Below, piece after piece: positions 10,471-21,809 of a stretch of 64,000 nucleotides of DNA (position 1 is its first letter; each line of letters starts with the position of its first letter). This stretch comes from Zantedeschia hybrid cultivar. Lineage: Eukaryota; Streptophyta; Magnoliopsida; Alismatales; Araceae. Location of the stretch: positions 23,187,395 through 23,251,394 of the forward strand of contig JARZZO010000002.1 of assembly GCA_030544215.1 (NCBI GenBank). The letters are read 5' to 3'. The position numbers and the translations under genes were made by a program. The notes below the pieces were generated by a model, which was not told where the DNA came from, did not search any database, and saw nothing but the letters and a program-made list of their open reading frames with translations.

Positions 10471-11019
10471 CACTGTGAATAATATACTGTCACGTTCAGA
10501 AGCGTTCACTAAATTGTAAGATATGTAAACTACAACACAATGTAGAATATTTTAGACTTTAGAAATGAATGCAGTTCTTGTACTCTTTTCAATGATTTTG
10601 ACTAGCTTCTTAAATTTCAGTGATTTTCTTTATCATCCTCTTCAGAGCAGGTTTTCCTACGTCATTATTAAATGTATGATTCTTAAATGTATGATTCTCA
10701 ATAGGGAAGCATGCGGCATAGGATGAGGTATGAGTTGTCTTATTTAATCATATGGACTTGTCTTCTCAACAACCTTACTAACGGACAAAATTTCCCCTCA
10801 ACAAACATTTGGGTATACCATTATTGGGACACTGACACTTGTTATATCTCTCTCTTTTTGGTCACCTTGGCGTTTACAATTTTATCATCCACTTCCACAC
10901 CCCAGTAACCTCTCCATCTCCACAGCCATCCATGTTGGTTCTTCCCCACCCTTACCCTCCCAACCCCACCTCCAATGCATTGATAGGACTTAATGGGTTA
11001 GTTGTTTCACCTTGCTCAG

Positions 11020-11128
11020 AGCAGACTTAGCAAATTTGGTAAATGAAGGTGCTTTACTGGCTGGAAGAGTGAACAAGGCCGTTGTGGAGAAAGTTGACTT
11101 CATTCAAGCTGTGGAGCGGTCTATTGCT
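11020..11128 (+). pseudogene. Stranded exon of an FtsH-type ATP-dependent zinc metalloprotease
   Basis: A single exon follows a CTCAG acceptor (ending 11019) and stops at a GT donor (11129). It reads ADLANLVNEGALLAGRVNK, then AVVEKVDFIQAVERSIA. This is the conserved helical segment after the AAA module of FtsH proteases (family pattern GADLANLVNEAALLAGR), as in chloroplast FTSH7/9-like proteins. The catalytic HEXXH motif and all other exons are absent, so it is a fragment. A change of the family's Ala to Gly (NEG) is visible. Confidence 0.75.
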
Positions 11129-12110
11129 GTAACACTTTCTTCCCTCCTTCATCAATCCCCTCCATTTGTCACTGTCCTCACTGCAATACTTTTAACAATT
11201 TAACTTGCTTAGACCCACTCTAATTGCAGGTTTTGATAATATGCCCACATGCCAAATGTAAGAGCTCTCCTCATCTTTTCTTTTATGCTGATTAGGTATT
11301 GGCACCCATTTTTGTTCATCTTGTTCATGTCATGGGAGCAAGTAAAATTCCTATTCCATTTGTTACCTAGTGCTTTACATTTCACAGTGGTACCAAGCCA
11401 ATCAAAGTTGGTATGCTATTGTTATGTGGGATCAGATTTTCCGTCTCCTATTTCTGAAAACCATGATATCTTCTTTCTCTGATATCAACCCGAGATGCAC
11501 AGGTATCTGAGTTTTTTAGTATATCAGCTTCCTGGGTAGTGGGTAGCATTATATTCTCTGTCAGCTTGATCCTTAACAGGTATCTTAAGAAATCAAATTG
11601 TTGCTATATTTAGACGAAAGATAGGACCAAAACACTGGACACCTGTCATACTTACTTTCCTGGTGACATCATTTGGACCCTAAACTTCACTAATAACCCA
11701 ATTGAATGATAAAAAAAGGATACTAGCTAACCATGATTTTTAGTTGGCTGCTACTTCTATTGCCTCTTTTCTTTCCCCTTTGGAGCTTAGTCATTTGGAG
11801 AAGAAAAATTCATTCATCTTTGCTTTTGTTTCTTCCATGTCTCTGTATTATGTTTCTAGCAGGTACTGTTTGGTGCTTTGGAGAATTTGTCAAAGCCTTT
11901 CAACCTCAGAAATCGCATGAATATATATTTGCAGTTTCAATCCCCATCTTCTCTCTACTTAATTAGGCCTTTCTTCTAAAGGATAAAAACCAGGTTCGCA
12001 GGTTCTCTTAGTCTTCATAACATTGTCTACTGCATGAACTTTGTTCTGTAATTTGCTCAGAAGTTTTTAAAAAATTACTTGGAGAAAATTTGTAGATGTT
12101 GAAGTAATTC
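11129..12110. other. No gene seen; mosaic sequence
   Basis: Contains segments shared with 4.7 kb and 7.46 kb, then AT-rich DNA. Short frames at 11249-11482 and 11733-11966 show no recognisable domain. Confidence 0.5.
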
Positions 12111-12568
12111 AATATGGTGTTTTGACTGACTTATAGAAAAAAAGACTCAACTGTGCTGCATAATCTGAGCATGTTGGTTATCCTTCTCCATATTCATTTT
12201 ATATAATGTTGCCCCCAGTATGTATGTCAGACTCAATGTACGTAGGTGGTAGGCAGGGCATTTATTGCAGCCCCATCTGCGGCACATGTAATGGGTATCG
12301 ATATGCATAGTTGGCGAAGGTGATATTGTGATATCCATGATTTTGGGGTGAGGGCGATGATGAGGGCAAATATGAGATATGCAAATAGTTGGTTGGCCTT
12401 GATGGCAATCCTATTTGACAAGATGACTATACTCACAGTAAATCCCTCCTGAGCCCACCAATGAAACATAATTCAGTATGGTGTTTTGACTGGCGTACAG
12501 AAAAAAACAACCAACTGTACTGTATAACTTGAGCATGTTGGTTATCCTTTTCCATATTCATTTTGTTT
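12111..12568. repeat. Dispersed repeat, copy 3, between 95-bp direct repeats
   Basis: Positions 12203-12475 match the central part of copies 1 and 2. The piece is flanked by two similar direct repeats of roughly 92-95 bp (12111-12202 and 12476-12568; both contain GAGCATGTTGGTTATCC). These are far longer than a Harbinger target duplication. Confidence 0.7.
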
Positions 12569-12813
12569 TAGTGCACCTACACACCTTATTTGTGATGTCA
12601 TAGATGATGATTTCTTCTTTCTGCTTGCACATGATTATTTTCTTGACTTAATTACTGGAGATGATATTATGTGACTCAAGTTTCGACAAAATTTGTGGAT
12701 GGGCTCAGGATGATACTGTGTGACTCAAGGTTCGACAAAATAATCACTTGTTTTATTTCTCATTGTTCATTTATGAGCATTTTGTAATGAAAAGAATGGT
12801 TTTTATGTTCTAG

Positions 12814-12884
12814 GAATTCACGGAGCAGTTCGTGAGGGGCAGATAATGTATCACTTAAAAGTTGTCGATGCAGATGTTGATCAG
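12814..12884 (+). pseudogene. Exon-like fragment, gene not recognised
   Basis: A 71-base block runs from a TTCTAG acceptor to a CAG|GTGG donor. It is open in one frame (IHGAVREGQIMYHLKVVD, then ADVDQ). It fits the pattern of captured exons seen upstream. No family is recognised. Confidence 0.3.
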
Positions 12885-15130
12885 GTGGCTTGGCTCGTTT
12901 CAGTGTGTTCTATGGGAAAATATGTTTCTTATATTATCAACTATTGATTATGGATGTTGTGAAGGTAATATGTACATAGTATCTCCCATTGAATGGGAGG
13001 GTCAAAACATTTGTAATGTATAGATCAGTGTGTCAAAAGATTCTATGTACGTCTTATTGACATGAGCATCCCAGGTCTTGGAAGAGGATTATCATCCAAA
13101 CATGTTGTATTATGGTGTAAACTGATTTGTATATTTTTTGATAATCAATAAAAATCAGATTTTTGATCCTTCTTTCGGATGTTGTTCAGAAGCTTTAATA
13201 GGTGCATTATTTTTAAATCAGGAATATTTGGTACGAACAACATTGGTAACAAGCACTCATTTTAGGTGCATTGAGTTATATCTATATTTGTTTATTAGAA
13301 TATGAGTATCAAATTTTCAATTCGATGGCTAGCCTATATTTGGATTCATATTCGCCTATAAGATATGAAAAATAAATGTGGAGGTGCTCTTTGTCTAAGT
13401 TTTGTACATCCCTACCTATTTCAGTTATTTACTTTTTACTTACTTACGATACAGATATTTGACGGAAAAATATATTTGGATATGATTTAGCTTAGAATTT
13501 GAATAAGACGGGTAGAAAGTTCGGTCAAATAATTTGTGTACTTTTGAATTTCATAATAAAACTCCCGTGCGCCGCACTCAAATTGAAAGATACGGAAAAA
13601 TACTCATTTGCTTGACGTTAACCTTTTTATTCATGTATAATAAAAAATTGCTTAATACTTTCTATTTATTACACTGTATTAATATCATAGAACATCTAAT
13701 TAAATGATAAAAAAAATCAATTTTTTACTCACATAAACTCCTAATTTGATTAATAATTATTTATTATATAATTATACTTCTTATTTAAACTTCTAAAAAC
13801 CTTCGCAAGAAATTTATAGATATGTTGCCTAATATTTTGTTAGTCTTTTACTTATTTGACCGATTTTTTGACCGTCTTATTGAGCTTATAAACCAAAGCA
13901 TATATGAACGTATTTATGCCGTATAATACTCGTACTGTATACAAATAAGTTTGGTCCCTACCGTACATGTTCAATACTAAAAAATACGGTATCAGTATAA
14001 TTTAAACGGCCCGGTGAAGCATATTAAGTTATATGTTCATATTGAGATCATCAAAATGGTGAATATCAAAGTTTGATTGTTAATTAATACCATAGTATGT
14101 ATACATAATATTTTTTTAATATAATTTAAGTAAGTGAAATAATTTGGGTAATCGAATTAATGGACATAAATTAAACTCATAGTCCGCGTAATGCGATTAT
14201 AACGTAAGTTCTAAAATTAATGTTATAATTGGGTTAAAAATAATAATACGTAAGTTAATTCCATGATAAAGTGAAATAATGTAGATTTGATTGGGAATAA
14301 GAGAGGATTAAATTTGATTAGAAGTGGGCTTCAAAGATAAAATATGTACATTTTAAATGTATCCCAGGTTAACCTCCACTTAGTTGCCAAATCAAAGTTA
14401 CTTATCCCTAGGATAGCCCAAGTTAAGTAGGCAGGCTAACCTCCCGCAATCAAACCAAATGCATGTTAAAAGGGGTCTAACCTAATCTTATCCCAATCTT
14501 GTCCCTATTCCTATCCCAAAATCAAACAAGGCCTCAAGATGCATTTAACTCCCGGGCCGGAGTAGGCTTTTAAATACTTTTCTCGAAAACTTGATCCTGT
14601 AAAATATTTTATTAGGTACCAAATGGACCCTTAGCAGATAAACTATTCTACCATATTTTTGGAAAAAAAAAATCATGCAGCATATTTTACATAAAATCAA
14701 ATGAATCTTAAAATTTTCATATTCTCTCTCTCTAGAGATATTTGGTCCTAGACGAGGCGACTTCCAGGTTTATTTTTCCCCACTTGAAGAACTCATCGAC
14801 AAAGATGCGCTAATGCGCCCCTGTCAACATGTCATTGCACTATTCCCAAAAGGAGCGGCACTAAATCGCCTTATGACTTTAGGCTAATCATGATTAGTTC
14901 GTGCAATGTTCAGTATAAGAACATCTCTTTCATTATGATGCTGTATGGTTTAATATAAGATATTATAAAAGATCAAACTAAAGTCCTATGATTAGTTTGC
15001 CCCCACATCTTCCTTGGAAGAGCAGGGAACATTTGTGAAAGGACAAGGTATAATTAGTGATAATAATACATCACCCTAGAAGCTTGTGTTGGAGCTTTCC
15101 GGGAAGTCCATGCGCACCACCTAGTGCTGT
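12885..15130. other. AT-rich non-coding DNA
   Basis: About 2.2 kb without supportable genes. The stretch at 14350-14545 ends in AATCAAACAAGGCCT, which resembles the terminal sequence of several plant MITE families, but I could not find a matching opposite end. Confidence 0.5.
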
Positions 15131-15138
15131 TCAAACTC

Positions 15139-15454
15139 TCTTTTTCTTTTCTATTTTTAAAGGGGCCAGAGGCGGAATATGTACAGTTAATTACAAGCGA
15201 CCGAAATTTTTAATCGGGAACCCGAGATAATCTTCCAAAGATGGAGATAATTTCGGATCGATCGATAGGTCCGCCTAATTAGGCGACGATTCCAGATTCG
15301 TCTGATTTTTTGAGGAAGTAATCCCACAGACCAGGGGATAAAGATCCTAACAACACTAAGGAGCGGCATGGCTGGGAGTTTTTAGGCCCAACCAGAATCG
15401 AACTTGAGACCTCTCTTTTGCAAGGGAGGTGGTGAACCAACTGTCCTAGGCTAC
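15139..15454 (-). mobile_element. tRNA-derived SINE with A-rich tail and 8-bp TSD
   Basis: On the minus strand the element starts GTAGCCTAGGACAGTTGG (box A-like) and carries AGTTCGATTCTGG (box B-like) about 50 bases on, as in tRNA-derived plant SINEs with an internal Pol III promoter. A tRNA-unrelated body follows, then an A-rich tail (plus-strand T-rich 15139-15165). The octamer TCAAACTC is present on both sides (15131-15138 and 15455-15462) as the target duplication. It encodes no protein and would depend on a LINE for mobility. Confidence 0.75.
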
Positions 15455-15462
15455 TCAAACTC

Positions 15463-16667
15463 GAATAGCTTATAGCAAGTTGAAGTGTATTTATTAACAG
15501 TGTATTTGCAACTACTCAATTCAAAGGCCACTCTCGAACTTGGTCAAGGGGATCCTTCAAGACCAAAAAAATTTGGTTCTTGCAGAGGATTTGTTTTCTT
15601 GAGGCCGAATCTGGCACTCTCATACTCCTCCGAATTGCCAACAAATGTCACCCTTAATACTTTGAGTATCCTCTTTAACATTATCTTTAAGAGAAATACT
15701 TGTTGTACACGGACGCGATAATAGGATTGTGCCCCCACATAACTTAATGACTTGTGCCGTACTGGAGTTAAGGTTTATTCTTCCAACCATCTGATCCAAA
15801 TCAGGTAGCATGAATATTGAGTTTGAGTGATCTTTGAGTTCAACAATTTATTTTTAAACAAAAAAAAATTGCGATGTTGTGTTACCATCCAACTTTGGTA
15901 GCACCAGAGAAATTGCAATCTACATTGAGTTGGAACACCCCAACATTATAGTAAGTTTTACTCTTGTTCCTAATGCTGAGCATGGATAAAAAAATTTTCC
16001 CCTCTCCTCCGAGCCCATCAAGTTAAGTTTACTCGGTAAGCAACTCCACCCAACGTGAACCCAGAATATTTTTAAAAGGAACTATACAGTAAAAAAAAAA
16101 AAATCTATTTTCCCTTTTTCATCTCCCAGCCTAGATAGTCGACTTAAACAGGTTAGGCTAAGGTGATGTTAGAAAATACTGTACAATTAATTGGGGTGGA
16201 AAAAACAACTGTTTTTCTGATGACTTTTCAGATAATAGAGATTTTGGATATTGCAGTGGGATGTTACTTTTATGCCCTCCTTTTTAGTAGCAAAATTAAT
16301 AGATGTTTTTCCCGTTCAATCCAAAGGAGTCTTTCAAACTTTAAAGCTGATAAAAATCTCTTATATCTAACTTTGGAATTAAGTTATATGCCGTCTAAAT
16401 TCTTATAATTGAAATATCGAGAACAAGCCATTCGCAATGTTGAATTAGGTTAGGGTCTCCCTCACAGTTCATGTGGGTTGGTCGTTAAATAATTGAGGCA
16501 TCAACAAGTCGGCATAAGCGACTTTTAACTATATGTTCTCAAAGATTCCTCAAGGGAAACTAATATGAACAGATTGGTCAATTGCTGACCCTGTAGAATG
16601 TGGCATCAGGTACCTCTTAAGTCTAATTTTGTATTGAGTAATACTTTATTCTTTTTATTTTTTTTTA
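15463..16667. other. No gene seen
   Basis: AT-rich sequence. Several 60-80 codon frames exist on both strands but none has recognisable domains or codon bias. Confidence 0.5.
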
Positions 16668-17465
16668 GTAGAGAAAAAGAAAAGATGCGGTCTACTGACG
16701 GTTTTTATTATTGTCTATTTCCACTCGCCTCTATTTAAAAGAGGTAAATGATACATTCATGTCATTTAAAAGCGGTAATCGATTGCTTCCTCTTTTAGTC
16801 TAATTACCTCTCAGTTTATCGCTTCTAATGCAAATTTATCACTTTGAAGTCCGAAATTATTATTTCAAAATATATTTTTATCACCTCCAAAGTTTAATTT
16901 TATCACTTCTTACGTAGTTTAGTTTTATCATTTTCAACATAAATTTATCACTGTCAAATACATTTTTATTACTTCCTACACAAAACTATCATTTCGGAGC
17001 ATTTTATCACTTCTTACGTAAATGAAGTGATAAAATATTTGAAAGTGATAATTTATATTTGGGAGTGATAGGTTTGCGTCGAAAGTGATAAAATTAAGTA
17101 GCGAGTGATAAAACTAAAAAGTAAGAAAGTAACAAAAATACGTTTAGAAGTGATAGGTTTACATAGAAAGTGATAAAACTGCATTACGAAATGATAAAAT
17201 TGAGTAGCATGTAATAAAATTGAAATAATTAGGAAGTGACAAAAAAATACTTTAAAAGTGATAAAAAAAATATGTTTAAAAGTGATAATTTCGATTTGAA
17301 AGTAATAAATTTGTATCGGAAGTAAAAAATTGAGAGGTGGCTAGACTAAAACGGGAAGAAATCGATTTCTCTTTTAAAATGGTGAGAATCTCATTTAAAT
17401 GGAGGTGAACGAGAAATGACAGTAATAAAAGTCATTAGAGAGCTACACATTTTCTTTCTCTCCAC
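16668..17465. mobile_element. Large foldback element (about 800 bp) built of repeated TATCACTT blocks
   Basis: The left half carries many TTATCACTT blocks and the right half the same blocks inverted (AAGTGATAAA). The two halves can be read as one imperfect hairpin centred near 17018. The outer ends pair as GTAGAGAAAAAGAAAA (left) with the reverse complement of TTTTCTTTCTCTCCAC (right). Inner landmarks such as TTTTAGTCTA and CGATT pair in the same order. The right arm is about 100 bp longer. No coding capacity. No clear target duplication was found. Confidence 0.75.
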
Positions 17466-18282
17466 TTAAAAAAGTCAAAAAAGCGAAGAAATAAGTGAAA
17501 CAGGTGACGGGAGGAGGTGAAATGTTGCGATTCACTTCGACCTCTATACACCGTTTGCTCTTTCTTATTTTGGTATGTCCAGAGAATAATATTCTACGAA
17601 GCCTCCAGGGAAAATTTCCTTTCATCAGGTGGAACTATGCAGAAAATCTCCTATTAAAGGGAAAATATGAATTGAAATGCCGAATTTGTATATTTTCATT
17701 TTTAGCCCAATTTAGACCAAGTCAGACTCAAATTCTCGTTACAGATCTAACCTTCCTCGTTGGATCCTGTTCTCGCAGCCACCTTCACTCACTCGACAAA
17801 TTAGGCCCATTTAAACCCATAGAAAATTTACGTTCCACAATTCTTGTACATCCATTTCATCCTTTATGTAGGAACTTATGAAATTTGCAGAAGAACAATA
17901 AACAATGGACAACGGGTAAAATCGATGAGATTGAAAACGCTAACCGACTTTGTTCTTGATTACTTCACATAACTAGGTCAGATAAGATCAAGCGACTCGC
18001 ATTTCACTAGTGGAATTTGATGAGGTCCGACCAGCCTTATTGGACCAAGTTTATAGTTGGACCACTGGACTACTCAGAAGACATCCATCTATCCAAATTT
18101 GGGCTAGCCTAAGCATCTCTGCCACTTGACCCATTAAATGCCTTGGGCAGTCGGACCAGTTTAATAATGAGCAGACTTGAAGTTTGCACATTGGACCAGG
18201 CCAACGACTTCAATCAAGCCATATCGAGAAATACTTGCTGTGATGTCCTAGTAGTCAAGGCTGTCATCCCATCGGGAAGATT
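17466..18282. other. No gene supported
   Basis: The 128-codon frame at 17495-17881 has no recognisable domain and begins in the flank of the foldback. I see no other structure. Confidence 0.4.
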
Positions 18283-18673
18283 GGATGGCAGCACAGTGAG
18301 ACATTCATATGCATCTGGGTGCATGTACGGATGCCGCTTTATTTTTTTACTTTTATTTTATCTGTTGATTTTATAAATTTTTTGGAACGTCCGATCAAAA
18401 ATCAGACTGTACAACTAATGAACTTGATTCAGCTGTGAGTTCGCTATTATACTTTTTTTGGGGAAAAAAAAAAGACTTTTGCACATGTAAATCAAGACGG
18501 GCAAAAAAAATTTCAAAAAAAGTGTAGGAGTTCTGAGCTGACCTGATCTGACTGATTGTACCGTTTTATTGAACACTCCTGCAAATGAAAAAAAAAATCT
18601 TAAAAAAAAAGAAGGCTAAAAAGGGTCTGCATCCTACCCAAACGTATATGGACAGGACGCTCAACTGTCATCC
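18283..18673. mobile_element. Foldback/MITE-like element
   Basis: The ends pair: GGATGGCAG with ATATGC then TCTGGGT on the left matches the reverse complement of ACCCAAACGTATAT then CTGTCATCC on the right. The interior contains CGTCCGATCAAAAATCAGAC, a core shared with the foldbacks at 62-64 kb. No target duplication was identified. Confidence 0.5.
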
Positions 18674-18958
18674 AACTATAGCCCTTTGTAGCAAGTATTT
18701 CTCAACTATGTCCGACCTAGGAGGTCAGATTCGGACCTGATCGGGCCAACGATTTGCCACACCATTTGCCAAAAGAATATTTGAAGCATGCCAATTGCCG
18801 GGGAACAATTTCGTATCAAACTTCTTTACTTGAAACCTCCACAATTATCCTTCTTACTTGTAAAAAAGTAATCCCCACTGTGAGGTCTACCACTCGCAAC
18901 TCTCATCACACCCAAGGCACCCCTGATGGTGCTGAGACCGAATTAATCATTAGAACAT

Positions 18959-19429
18959 GAGTAATACTCGTTACAATGCCCCTGGTGTTGCATTGTGCGG
19001 CTTTGCAACAATTTTTTTTTTTTTTTTTTTTGGAGTTTTTCTAAGGCCGGACCCTACATGCACACCTTTCCCCCCAGTCTATAGCTGGAACGATCCAAAA
19101 ATTCTAAAAATTCAAAGACCGAATCCAATGAGCAGTTAAAAAATATCCATTGGTTTTCTAAGGCCGGGCCCTACATGCACACCTTTGCCTACAGTCTGGA
19201 GATCGAACAAGTCAAAATTTATAAAAATTCAAAGACTGAATCTGAATGAGCAGTAAAAAGATATCCTTAATGGATCGACTGCAATAACAATTTTTGAACT
19301 TTTAGAATTTTTTGCTTTATTCGATCGGAGGCTGAGGCACGTTGACCTGACTTCTTAAAAGACTTTTAAGAAAAAAATTATGCTTGCTGCAAGGTGCAGC
19401 ACCGAGGGCATTACATCGAGTATTAACTC
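18959..19429. mobile_element. Foldback element with GAGTAATACTCG-type ends and internal tandem duplication
   Basis: The left end GAGTAATACTCG, followed by AATGCCC and GGTGTTGCA, pairs with the right end TGCAGCACCGAGGGCATT and CGAGTATTAACTC inverted. Inside are two tandem units of about 110 bp (19037-19145 and 19150-19262), each starting TTTTCTAAGGCCGG. The ends resemble the GAGTAAT ends of the foldbacks at 36.8 kb and 62-64 kb. The flanks share GAACAT/GAAACAT only loosely. Confidence 0.55.
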
Positions 19430-20716
19430 GAAACATTTGCCCTCAACATCACGCCGGAGGCCCACTCACTGTGTTCCGTCTTAAAAGAGTCTCATTTTCT
19501 CCATGAAAGTAATAATTGCAAATAAATATTTGCCACAATGTTTAGCTCTTAGATTGGACAATCCAACAAAATCAAAAAAATCAAAAACCTTTTATTGGCT
19601 GCGATCTATTAAGAGCATTTTTTTACTGTTCCTTGAAACTTGATTTTTAATTTTTAGAGAAATGGGGCCATACAGTGGTGTAGATCAGATTGAGATGACT
19701 TAGAAACTTTAATATGTACAAATGCGCTTAAAATTTTTAATATGTATAAATGTGTGTGTGTGTGTTATTTTTCGCTGCAGCTCAGCAAGCGTTTCCCACA
19801 ATTGACGGACCTCCCGCAGTTGGGCTTCGCCTGCGTAGGCCCATCTCTTTCCCTTCCCTAGCCCTTTTCGCGGAGACACGACCTCAGATTAATTTGGAGG
19901 TGCATCGAATCTTTGCGGCAATACAATTTGATTATTATTCATAGAAATTAATTAGCTAAGAGTCAGGCTTTTAAGCAAAGCATTTGTATTTTAAGGGTGA
20001 TTTCGGCAATACAATTATCTCGCTGCAGCCCATTGGATCTCCGGGTGTGATTCATGTATGGAATGGGATCCTTGATTTTTGCCCTTTTTAACAGTCATGA
20101 AATCAAAGATCAAAGGCCAAGTTTAGGAAGTCCCCAAGTTAACTAAGTAAAATTTAAAAAAAAAACAAGTTATTATATCTGTCAAGTATAGGCAACTCTA
20201 TAGTAATACACCGCCCTGCCATACAAGAAGTAGTACTCATAAATTAATACCCTTCACTTAACCTTTGACACAAGACAAACATCCATATATATCCAGTGGG
20301 CAGCCCACCACAATATTTAATTATTGTTGCTGCATCTGATGGAAGACAAAATACAAGCGGCTGTTGAACTATGCATGCACATGGTGACAACATGGGCTCC
20401 CCATTATTTTATTTTCATATACTCAAAAGTAAGAATAACAAAGTTAATAAAAAGTGGGCAATCATGTGCCCCTCTAGCCTAGCTTCCAGTCTCCCCGCAG
20501 CTTAAGCTTGCGGAAGCCCGGATACCAGCCTTCTCAAGAGGAGAAGGTTCCCCTGGTGTAGCTTACCTCTTGGTATGGAGAATAAATGGAGTGCTTCAGA
20601 GCTAGATTGGCGGGCAACTTCCGAGAGGAGGTGAAAAAAACTGTTGCTAAGCACGCCTCTGCCAACTTTCCAAGCCTCCATGCAGAGAAAGAGATGATGG
20701 GGAATCTTCTCCTAAA
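19430..20716. other. Intergenic DNA downstream of the expansin gene
   Basis: Contains a short (GT)n run near 19750 and a somewhat GC-rich patch at 19770-19920 without recognisable coding content. The last 250 bases before 20717 are probably the expansin 3' untranslated region. Confidence 0.45.
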
Positions 20717-21669
20717 CTAGGAGAGCTGGACGGAGCTGGAGAAGGTCTGGCCGAACTGCCAGTTGGAGGGGGCGATGTCCGGGAAGAGAAGGGTCTGGCC
20801 GTCGGTGGTGGTGACCTTGAAGGAGAGGGACTGGCCGTTGAGGTAGGCGTTGGACTGCCAGTTTGCTCCCCAGTTCCTGGACATGGCCATCCACCCGGTG
20901 TTCGACCCTTTAATGGACATGGACTGGACCGAGCCGCTGCCGGCGACGTTGTGCACCAGCACGAGCTCGAAGTAGGAGTGGCCGTTGATGGTGAAGCGTA
21001 CCCCGCCGTGCTTCTTGCAGGGGACCCTGCAACAGTGCGAGCAGGTCATAAGCCAGAAGAATCAGGAGGATGAGGAGGTGGAGGAGGAGGAGAAGGCAAG
21101 ACCAGGTACCTCTGGTAGAGGACGGGGACGATGCCACCACGGTAGATGCCGATCTTCTCCCAGGCGGGTTGGGCCATGTCGAAGTGCTGGCGCGGGGGGT
21201 TGCACCAGCCGCCGTTATCGTTGGCCAGGGCGAAGTTGGGGGGGCAGAAGTTGGTGGCCGTGACGGTGATCGACACGCCCTTGCGGCACCACTTGGGGTC
21301 GGCGTTGTAGTCGCAGATGATCTTGTAGCACTGCCCGCAAGCTGCGCCGTCGTTGAAGAGCGCCGTGCTCAGCGCAGCCGTCCTCGTCCCGTACCCCGTC
21401 GAGTACAGGTTCCCGTATCCGCACGCCCCGCCTGAGACATCCAAACATATAACAGATGCCCATATTAGATTCAGATATGCGAACGAGAAAGAGAAAGAGA
21501 TAGAGGGGTTGCTAGGCCTACCCATGGTGCCAGAGGCGTCACTTCCCCCATAGAACGTCGCAGAGGCCTTGGTCCACCCGGAGGCCACGAACGCGACAGC
21601 GCCACTGGTGGTCCATGCGACGCATAGCACCAGCGCGGCCAACCTTCGCAGAATAGCTGCCCTGGCCAT
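20717..21669 (-). CDS. Alpha-expansin, 259 aa, three exons
   Basis: Exons on the minus strand are 21522..21669, 21110..21431 and 20717..21026. All introns are GT-AG and phases match. The protein has a signal peptide (residues about 1-26, ending near GAVA). The expansin double-psi barrel follows, with GWTKASATFYGG at 31-42, GGACGYGNLYS at 50-60, paired cysteines, and the diagnostic HFD at 132-134. The C-terminal CBM63-like domain has surface aromatic residues (GWMAMSRNWGANW, PSNWQFGQTF). Expansins are secreted, non-enzymatic wall proteins that loosen cellulose-matrix contacts at acid pH. Length and exon pattern are normal for the EXPA family. An in-frame ATG 27 bases upstream (21696) would add nine residues before the hydrophobic signal, so I prefer 21669. 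The subfamily number cannot be assigned by eye. Confidence 0.95.
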
Positions 21670-21799
21670 CCTCCTCTGCCGCCAACTGTAGCACACAAGA
21701 GGAGATGTACTATGAAATGTGGTGGGATGAAGAGAGGAGGGGAGATGCAGAGGATCGATGGTGGTGGATGGCTGAGGAGTTGGGCAGGCTTTGGGGCGC

Positions 21800-21806
21800 T
21801 TAAATA
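21800..21806 (-). promoter_or_regulatory. Likely TATA box of the expansin gene
   Basis: Read on the minus strand, CTATTTAAG lies about 130 bases upstream of the chosen expansin ATG. That spacing allows a transcription start near 21770 and a leader of about 100 bases. Confidence 0.5.
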
Positions 21807-21809
21807 GCC

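Noticed and set aside
15390..15454. Functional tRNA gene
   Set aside because: Box A/B-like motifs are present but no cloverleaf or anticodon arm can be folded; it is the head of a SINE.
17495..17881. 128-codon plus-strand frame
   Set aside because: No domain, no codon bias, no splice context; it starts in the flank of a foldback element.
21070..21435. 121-codon plus-strand frame
   Set aside because: Antisense shadow of GC-rich expansin exon 2.
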